This document shows, in pieces, positions 1 to 5,700 of a stretch of 6,945 nt of DNA. Numbering within the stretch: position 1 is the stretch's first letter; each line of letters begins with the position of its first letter. This stretch comes from a bacterium (GTDB taxonomy: Bacteria; Zhuqueibacterota; Zhuqueibacteria; Residuimicrobiales; Residuimicrobiaceae). Both the position numbers and the translations under genes were made by a program. The stretch covers positions 1 through 6,945 of the forward strand of contig JAAYTV010000690.1 in NCBI GenBank assembly GCA_012523655.1. The letters run 5' to 3'. The notes under the pieces were generated by a model. It saw nothing but the letters and a program-made list of their open reading frames with translations. It ran no database searches and was not told the origin of the DNA.

Positions 1-228
1 CGCGAGAAACACTGGATCGCTGCTTGCCACAGGCGAATGGCCGTCAGTGGCCTTGACCCATCTCTGCTTGCACCAGAGCGATACATCGATCCCGGCTTGA
101 AACACTACAGCCCTGATCGATTTGCAGTCGGTTCTTCGCTGTGCACGGTTTCCCGCAAAGGGCAGCCGGTTTTAGCCGTCTGTGCGGACAGAAAAAACAT
201 GCAGGAGGAGGCCCGGAGCTCCTCATGA
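1..228 (+). CDS. 3' end of an unrecognised upstream gene (partial)
   Basis: This frame is open from the first base of the window and ends at TGA 226-228, giving 75 visible residues. I do not recognise the product. The visible tail is moderately basic and Cys-containing, with no clear membrane segment or motif. The main reason to treat it as real is its junction with the next gene. Its stop overlaps the start of the glycosyltransferase as ATGA (225-228), the usual signature of translationally coupled operon genes. The other two forward frames reach stops early, at 54-56 and 98-100. An internal ATG at 37 exists, but the frame continues upstream of it without a stop, so a longer gene starting outside the window is likelier than a 63-residue small protein. 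By context it may belong to the same glycan operon, but the sequence does not show its function. Confidence 0.42.
   Translation, partial: REKHWIAACHRRMAVSGLDPSLLAPERYIDPGLKHYSPDRFAVGSSLCTVSRKGQPVLAVCADRKNMQEEARSSS
215..218 (+). promoter_or_regulatory. Shine-Dalgarno site that sets the glycosyltransferase start
   Basis: GGAG lies six bases before ATG 225, and a stronger purine run, AGGAGGAG, sits at 203-210, about 14 bases upstream. Together they support ATG 225 over the in-frame ATG at 141. Starting at 141 would add 28 residues with no counterpart at the N-terminus of GT4 enzymes, which normally begin a few residues before the first beta strand (here IRVLHVITRL). Confidence 0.6.
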
Positions 229-1412
229 AAGAGAAAATACGCGTACTGCATGTGATCACGCGGCTGGTGGCCGGCGGCGCCGACGAGAACACTCTGGCAA
301 CGGTACAGGGTTTGGATAAATCGTTTTATCAGGTTGATCTGCTCATCGGAGGCCAATCGGATTTTGTCTTTGCCTCGCAGAGCACCGGGGTCCGCTTGAT
401 CACGCTGGCAGAGCTGGTGCGGGATCCATCGCCGATCAACGACGGCGTCGCTCTTTGTAAATTAATGCGTCTGATCCGCAAAGGCCGGTATCACATCGTG
501 CACACGCACACGGCCAAGGCGGGCATTCTCGGCAGGCTGGCCGGTTTTTTATGCAGGACGCCGCTGGTGATTCACACGCTGCACGGCAGCACGTTTCATG
601 ATTCACTGCATCCGTTGCGCAGCCGTTTCTATCGTCTACTGGAGCGCCTGGCCGCACGCGCCACCACGCAGTTTGTCAGCGTGGGCGAGGATCTGCGGGA
701 GATTTATCTGGACGCGCGCATCGGTCAAGCGGACCGCTATATCACCATCCGCAGCGGCTTTGAGCTGGAGCGATTTCAGCTGCAACGCAGCGAAGTGGCT
801 GAGCGCGGCCGGCGCATGCGCGATTCACTCGGAATCCCCGCTTACCACCCGTTGGTCGGCACCGTGGGCAGGCTGGAGAAGCGCAAGGGGCATGTTTACT
901 TTTTGCAGGCAGCGCGTCAAGTAGTCAAGCATCTGCCGGACACGGTGTTTTTGATCGCCGGCGATGGACCGGCGGGTCGGGACTTGACGCAACAAACGCG
1001 CAAGCTGGGGATTGAAAAAAATGTGCGTTTTCTCGGCTATCGCTATGACATCGAGGATGTCATGGCGGCCATGGATGTGTTTGTGTTGACCTCATTATGG
1101 GAAGGGCTGCCGCGCGTGTTGGTGCAGGCCGCGGCGCTGGGCAAGCCGATCGTCGGTTTTGACAGTGAGGGCGGGCGTGAGGTGGTGATCGACGGCGACA
1201 ACGGCTTTGTGCTGCCCCTGCGCGATGTCCAGGGGCTCGGCGAGCGCATCATCCAATTGATGAAAGACCGTCCGACCGCCGTGAGGATGGGGGAGCGCGG
1301 CCGGGCCCTGGTCACCGCTGATTGGGACGTGGCCACCATGGTTCAGCGCATTTCTGATTTATATAGGCATCTTTTGCTCCGCAAAGGAATTACTCTTGAA
1401 CCTTTTTCTTAA
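225..1412 (+). CDS. GT4 family glycosyltransferase, CapM-like (GT-B fold)
   Basis: A 395-residue retaining glycosyltransferase, probably cytoplasmic or peripheral to the inner membrane, that transfers a sugar from a nucleotide-sugar to a growing lipid-linked glycan. The N-terminal Rossmann half opens with IRVLHVITRLVAGGA, whose Gly-rich loop is typical of GT4 enzymes. It also carries HTHTAKAGILGRLAG, characteristic of the CapM-like group, and a RSGFELERF linker strand. The C-terminal half has VGRLEKRKG, in which R216 and K221 are the usual donor-phosphate-binding pair, then AGDGP, and WEGLPRVLVQA as the E-x7-E region. There E293 is present but the second Glu is Gln301. Full family length with no sign of damage. 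The start is ATG 225, overlapping the upstream stop as ATGA. The WecA-like gene follows 12 bases after the stop, so the pair is probably one operon for exopolysaccharide, O-antigen or a similar glycan. The donor and acceptor sugars cannot be read from sequence. Confidence 0.93.
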   Translation: MKEKIRVLHVITRLVAGGADENTLATVQGLDKSFYQVDLLIGGQSDFVFASQSTGVRLITLAELVRDPSPINDGVALCKLMRLIRKGRYHIVHTHTAKAGILGRLAGFLCRTPLVIHTLHGSTFHDSLHPLRSRFYRLLERLAARATTQFVSVGEDLREIYLDARIGQADRYITIRSGFELERFQLQRSEVAERGRRMRDSLGIPAYHPLVGTVGRLEKRKGHVYFLQAARQVVKHLPDTVFLIAGDGPAGRDLTQQTRKLGIEKNVRFLGYRYDIEDVMAAMDVFVLTSLWEGLPRVLVQAAALGKPIVGFDSEGGREVVIDGDNGFVLPLRDVQGLGERIIQLMKDRPTAVRMGERGRALVTADWDVATMVQRISDLYRHLLLRKGITLEPFS

Positions 1413-1424
1413 ACGGAACCGACT

Positions 1425-2411
1425 ATGACCTTTTATCTTTTGCTCATGGCCATTCCTTTCTTTATCGCGTTGATCCTCACTCCGATGGTCCGGCGAGCGG
1501 CGTTGCAGTTCGGCGTTTTCGCCGTCCCGAACCATCGTTCCATGCATAACGGCAAGATTCCCAAGCTCGGCGGCGCGGCGATGTTTTTATCGTTCGTCAG
1601 CGCAGCGATTCTTTGCGCGCTGCTTTTCCCGGACCGGGCGGCTTTTCTGCAGCCGCTGCCGGCCAGCCTGCTGCTGGGCGTGACGATCCTCATGATCCTG
1701 GGATCGTTCGATGACAAATACGATTTAAATTGCAATCTGAAATTGTTCGTTGAGATCTTTGTAAGCCTGATCGCCGTGGCCGCAGGCTGGCGTATCAACA
1801 CCGCCATCCTCCCCGGCGTGGAGCTGGCTCTGGGGTGGTTGGCCTGGCCCCTGACCATCCTGTGGATCGTCGGCGTGACCAACGCCATCAACATGATCGA
1901 CGGCCTGGATGGATTGGCCGGCGGCATCAGCCTGGTCGTCTCCGCCATGGCCATGGCCGTGGCTGGGTTATATGGAAACCACCTCACCCTGTTGGTCGCT
2001 CCGCTGCTGATCGGCAGCGTGGCGGGCTTTTTACGCTACAACATCCATCCGGCCAAAATTTTCATGGGCGACTCGGGCAGCCTGCCGCTCGGCTTTGCCC
2101 TCGCCTGTCTCAGCATTCAATCCACGATGACCGTTCCCGGCAAGGCGGCCGTGATCGTGCCGCTGCTGATGCTGTCGCTGCCATTGACCGACACGCTGTT
2201 GGCTATCGTCCGGCGCATCCGCCGCGGCATCCATCCTTTTCATGCGGACCGAGAACACATTCATCACCGCCTGGTCAAATTGGGGCTGAGCCATGGCGGC
2301 GCCGCGCTGTTCATGGTCGGCTTGAGCATGATGCTGGCGGTGTTGGCATTCCTGATGGCCCAGGGCATGCTGACCAACCTACGATTGTTCGAATCGCTCT
2401 CATTGCAGTAA
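1425..2411 (+). CDS. Polyprenyl-phosphate N-acetylhexosamine-1-phosphate transferase (WecA/TagO-like, MraY superfamily)
   Basis: A 328-residue polytopic inner-membrane enzyme. It transfers a sugar-1-phosphate, typically GlcNAc-1-P, from a UDP-sugar to undecaprenyl phosphate, the first step of a lipid-linked glycan. All superfamily landmarks are visible in order: cytoplasmic loop VPNHRSMHNGKIPKLGG (residues 34-50), the Mg-binding-type Asp pair in GSFDDKYD (D96, D97), NAINMIDGLDG (153-163, with D159 and D162), FMGDSGS (213-219, D216), and the His-rich loop HADREHIHHRL (273-283). HIHH points to the WecA/TagO/WbpL branch rather than MraY proper. Hydrophobic segments fill the gaps between loops, consistent with about ten or eleven membrane spans. 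The length is normal. The start ATG 1425 has only a weak GGA (1415-1417) upstream, so coupling to the preceding gene 12 bases away probably helps its translation. The gene is followed directly by a terminator, so it is the last gene of its operon. WecA is a family analogy; the actual sugar is not determined. Confidence 0.94.
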   Translation: MTFYLLLMAIPFFIALILTPMVRRAALQFGVFAVPNHRSMHNGKIPKLGGAAMFLSFVSAAILCALLFPDRAAFLQPLPASLLLGVTILMILGSFDDKYDLNCNLKLFVEIFVSLIAVAAGWRINTAILPGVELALGWLAWPLTILWIVGVTNAINMIDGLDGLAGGISLVVSAMAMAVAGLYGNHLTLLVAPLLIGSVAGFLRYNIHPAKIFMGDSGSLPLGFALACLSIQSTMTVPGKAAVIVPLLMLSLPLTDTLLAIVRRIRRGIHPFHADREHIHHRLVKLGLSHGGAALFMVGLSMMLAVLAFLMAQGMLTNLRLFESLSLQ

Positions 2412-2435
2412 TCGCTTCTAGGTACCCCGGGCTTG

Positions 2436-2499
2436 ACCACCCGTTTCCTTCAGCCACCGGGCTTTTGCCGGGTGCAGAAAGAAAACGGGTGGTTTTTTT
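2436..2499 (+). terminator. Rho-independent terminator of the glycan operon
   Basis: An 11-bp perfect outer stem pairs ACCACCCGTTT (2436-2446) with AAACGGGTGGT (2483-2493), and the last T begins a run of seven T residues (2493-2499). Inside the loop a second hairpin pairs 2455-2462 with 2467-2474 around a TTTT loop, with one G-G mismatch. The structure begins 24 bases after the WecA-like stop codon and should end the upstream transcript. The peptidase gene would then need its own promoter. Confidence 0.9.
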
Positions 2500-2501
2500 G
2501 T

Positions 2502-2541
2502 GTATCGCTCTTACGACACAACCGGCGGTGCCAGGAACCGT
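2502..2541 (+). repeat. Direct repeat copy 1 with GCCAGGA-loop hairpin
   Basis: This copy contains GTATC (2502-2506), CACAACCG (2517-2524) and TGCCAGGAA (2529-2537), in the same order as copy 2 at 2648-2683. Around the loop GCCAGGA (2530-2536) a short stem forms: T2529-A2537, G2528-C2538, G2527-C2539, C2526-G2540 and a G2525-T2541 wobble. The stem alone is weak; the support comes from its matching partner. The copy starts right after the terminator T-tract. Confidence 0.55.
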
Positions 2542-2586
2542 GCAAGGGGAAAGAGCACTTGGGGGTTTGGAAATTTGTATTGACTG

Positions 2587-2610
2587 TGTTTGTTCAAGGT
2601 AGAACGAACA
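2587..2610. repeat. 9-bp imperfect inverted repeat, possible operator or RNA hairpin
   Basis: TGTTTGTTC (2587-2595) pairs with GAACGAACA (2602-2610) across a six-base centre, with one G-T wobble. It lies immediately downstream of the TTGACT hexamer at 2580-2585, where a repressor dimer would block a promoter. Whether it acts as DNA or RNA, or at all, cannot be told from one sequence. Confidence 0.4.
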
Positions 2611-2647
2611 TCGCGATGAAAATTATTTATTCTCTCGTTTAATTGTC

Positions 2648-2683
2648 GTATCTTTATGCGCCACAACCGCTGCCAGGAAGCGG
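2648..2683 (+). repeat. Direct repeat copy 2 with GCCAGGA-loop hairpin
   Basis: This copy contains GTATC (2648-2652), CACAACCG (2662-2669) and TGCCAGGAA (2671-2679). The stem is five Watson-Crick pairs, CCGCT (2667-2671) with AGCGG (2679-2683), enclosing the same seven-base loop GCCAGGA (2672-2678) as copy 1. The stems differ at two positions, and both changes keep pairing (G-C to C-G, and G-T to C-G). It lies about 95 bases before the peptidase start codon. Confidence 0.55.
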
Positions 2684-2776
2684 CCACTTCGCATGAATGG
2701 AGAAAACAGAGGCATGAGCTTTTACGGCACAGGTTTCGCCTTCTTGTTTTACTTGAATAAAATTGCTGAGACCAGA

Positions 2777-5700
2777 ATGTTTAGAAGAGTTTATTCCGTT
2801 CTATTTATTGTATTGTTCTTCTTCACCCAGGCCATCAGCGGATCGCCCCACTTTCATGTCATCGAAAAGCAGCCGGATCACCTGATCCTGGAGTGGCAGG
2901 CCCCGGCTCTAACCTGGCAGGCCATCGTTTGGAAGCAGACGACGCTGGTACGGCCGCTGATGGGTTCTCTACCCCTCAGCCAGGATGCGGATCACCCTGG
3001 TCTGCCGCTGGACGCTTACACCCTTGAAATTCCTTCCGGCTACACCAGCCATGTGCAGCTGCTGGACTCGGTGGTCACCGAGGCGGTGGCGCCCTATCCG
3101 ATCGCCCCCGGTTATCTATCAGCGGATTCCAGCAACGATTCGGCGACGCCGGCTTTTGTCGGTTCATCGGAATATTACCCCGCTGTTTTTTTCAGCCATG
3201 AGATCGGCCGGCGCCGAGAGCGCAATCTGTTGCGCGTGGCGTTGTACCCCCTGCACTATCAGGCGGCCGGCCGGCGTGTCCGCTCGCTGGCCTTCGCCCG
3301 GTTGCAGATCACTTTTCATCCTCAGGCGCTGCAGAAAACCCGACGGCCGCAGATCCAGAGCTGGAAACCAACCGCCGGTCAAGCCATGAAGCTTCTGATC
3401 ACCGAATCCGCTGTGTACGAGTTGAAAGGCGCCGTGCTGCAGGAGGCCGGCATCGCCATCGATGCCATTGTGCCTTCTGATCTGAAACTCTATTATAAAA
3501 GCGTGGAGCAGCCGCTGGCGCTGCATCCGCAACACTCCGATCGCCTTTCTTCCGACGATGTCATTCGTTTTTATGGCGAACGCCGTGCCGGTGCGAACGA
3601 CTATTACGACGCGGACGGCGATACGGCGGTCTATTGGCTGGACTGGTCGCCGTCGCCGGGAAGGCGTTATCAACCTGTAGCAGCCGGATTGACCACTGAG
3701 ATGGTGGATCATCTGCCCGCGCTGATGCATTTGGAGCAGAACCTCACCTATTACTCCGGAGATACCAGCGACGATATCCAGAATACCGAGCAGGTTCCCG
3801 GCGAAGGATGGGTCTGGGCCATCATCAACCGGGATGCCTCCTTCTCTTTGCCCTTTGATCTCATCCATCTTTACGAGGAACAGGACTCGGTGCGTTTTCG
3901 TCTGCGCCTGCGCGGCCTCACCCTGGATCCGCATTCGCCGGATCATCATGTGCAGATCTACGTCAATCAGGCGCTGGCCTGCGAACTTTTTTTCAACGAT
4001 CGTGAGCAGGTTCTGCCGGATTTTAAAGTCGTCACCACCAGCCTCAAAACCTCCGGCAACACGATGGAGATCCGCCTGATCGGCGACACGCCGTCCGCGA
4101 TCTCGCAAATTTTTTTTGATTGGCTGGAGGTGAGCTATGCGCAGCGCGCCCATAGCGTAAACGGCCAGTATGAATTTACCGGTGCTGATTTAGCCATGCA
4201 TCAGTCTCTGTTCGTAACCGGATTCAGCGGTCGTCCCACCGTCTGGGACCTTGCGGCAGGCCGGTCCATCGATTCTGTTCACATCGCTTCCTATCATCGC
4301 ATTCAGCTGAAGGTGCGCTCTGCCGGATTGAGCGACGGCAATTACGCTCTGTTCTATATGAACGATGTTGAGCTGTTTCGCGGCCGTCGCGGCCATAATG
4401 TGGTGACGCTCGACGGCGTCACCGGCGCGGTGCTGCAAAAGAAAAATTTCGACACCTATGGCTCCAATGTGCAGTCGGACAGTATGGCCGCTTTTCTTAA
4501 TCGTCAGCCGGATTCTACCATCGTGCTGTTGGCTGTGGCGGACGACGGCTCAACAAGTTTGACCGCTGGCGCCAAACAGGCGCTGTTGCGCCTGGGCGGC
4601 CGCCGTGCCGGAGAGCTGAAATTCCGCGACAGCTATGCGCTGATCGCTCGTGTGGGCGCTCCGCTGCAGACGATGGAAGTCCTGAAGCTGCAGGGGCAGG
4701 GCGAAGCCCGGGTTCAACTGGCCGCAGCGGTGCATACGCCTGATGCGCTTCTCAGTGTACAATTTTCCTTACCGTATGTTCCTATGGGCAGAGTGGTGGT
4801 GTTCGATTCCACCGCCGTCCGGTCGCCCCTGCGCAGTTTGGCATACCATGGAAGAGATCTCACCGATGCCTCTTTCGGCGCTGATTATATCGTCATCACT
4901 CATCCGCTGTTTCAATCCGCCGCCGACCGCATTGCTGAATACCGGACGCAGCGAAACAACTTTCGCACCGCAGTGGTAGGGATCCATGAGGTGTATGATT
5001 GCTTCAACTACGGCCTGTCCGGTCCTCAGGCGATCAAGGCTTTTCTTCAGCACGCCTATGAAAACTGGACGCCGCCAAGGCCGGCTTATGTGCTGCTGCT
5101 GGGCGATGCCTCTTGGGATCCGCACTACCATTATGGCAAATTAGGACAGAACAATTATATCCCCGCCTACGGCAATCCGGTCAGCGATCTATGGTTTGCC
5201 TGTCTGGATGGCGAAGGGGACCTGTTGCCCGATCTATCCATCGGCCGCTGGCCTGTTGAAACCGCGGCCGAAGCAGAAGGCATGGTGCAGAAGCTCATCG
5301 ACTATGAAGCCGCGCCGTCGGCTGCGTGGAAAAAAGAGTTTCTATTCATCAGCGGCGGATTTACGATCCTCGATCAGGCCGCTTTTCGCGGTCAATCCGC
5401 GGCGTTGCAGAAAGACTTTGTCGCGCCGGCGCCGGTCAGCGGCCACGGTGTACAGATTCACAAGACCTCGCTGGATTTTATCGAAGGCGAAAACCGCGAT
5501 GCGATCATGGCGGCTTTGAACCACGGCACGGTGTGGGCCAATTTCATCGGCCATGCGGCCAGCCGGACCTGGGACCTGATGTTCCATAACGCAGACATCG
5601 ATCTGCTGGAGAACGCGCCGCGCTACCCCTTTATCACCTCTATGACCTGTCACACCGGCCGTTTCGCCCAGCCGGATCAGGTCAGCTTCGGCGAGAATTT

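Larger units (their letters stand above)
2500..2776. other. Structured intergenic region before the peptidase gene
   Basis: I see no convincing gene in these roughly 280 bases. The short forward frames here are tails of shadow frames, with no strong start or recognisable protein. The base composition drops toward AT from about 2560 onward, as expected for a promoter-bearing region. It holds two copies of a hairpin-forming direct repeat and one inverted repeat, listed separately. A TTGACT hexamer at 2580-2585 resembles a -35 box, but no good -10 box lies at normal spacing: TAGAAC at 2600-2605 is only 14 bases away. I therefore do not call a promoter. In-frame ATGs at 2693 and 2714 could extend the downstream protein, the first GGAG at 2699-2702 lying 11 bases before 2714. 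Both would bury the signal peptide. Confidence 0.6.

Noticed and set aside
141..224. Longer N-terminus for the glycosyltransferase starting at ATG 141
   Set aside because: The extra 28 residues do not fit the GT4 N-terminus, while ATG 225 has a GGAG six bases upstream and an ATGA overlap with the preceding frame.
1835..2602. 255-codon forward frame overlapping the WecA-like gene and the terminator
   Set aside because: It is a +1-type shadow of the WecA-like gene, rich in His, Arg, Gly and Pro with no family features, and it runs through the terminator stem.
2433..2642. 69-codon forward frame in the intergenic region
   Set aside because: It starts inside the terminator stem, crosses the T-tract, has no ribosome site and resembles no protein.
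2693..2776. Earlier in-frame starts (ATG 2693 or 2714) for the C25 peptidase
   Set aside because: They would put 21-28 extra residues before a textbook signal peptide that begins at ATG 2777. The GGAG at 2699-2702 keeps 2714 as a minor alternative.
4110..4117. Run of eight T residues inside the peptidase gene as a possible slippage site
   Set aside because: The frame on both sides is continuous and encodes a conserved-looking strand leading to FFDWLEVSYA. There is no supporting structure or alternative product, so a programmed frameshift is not justified.
3164..4153. 329-codon open frame on the minus strand
   Set aside because: It is fully antisense to the continuous C25 peptidase frame, which shows recognisable domains throughout. 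The predicted protein has no recognisable motif, and long antisense frames are common in GC-rich coding DNA.
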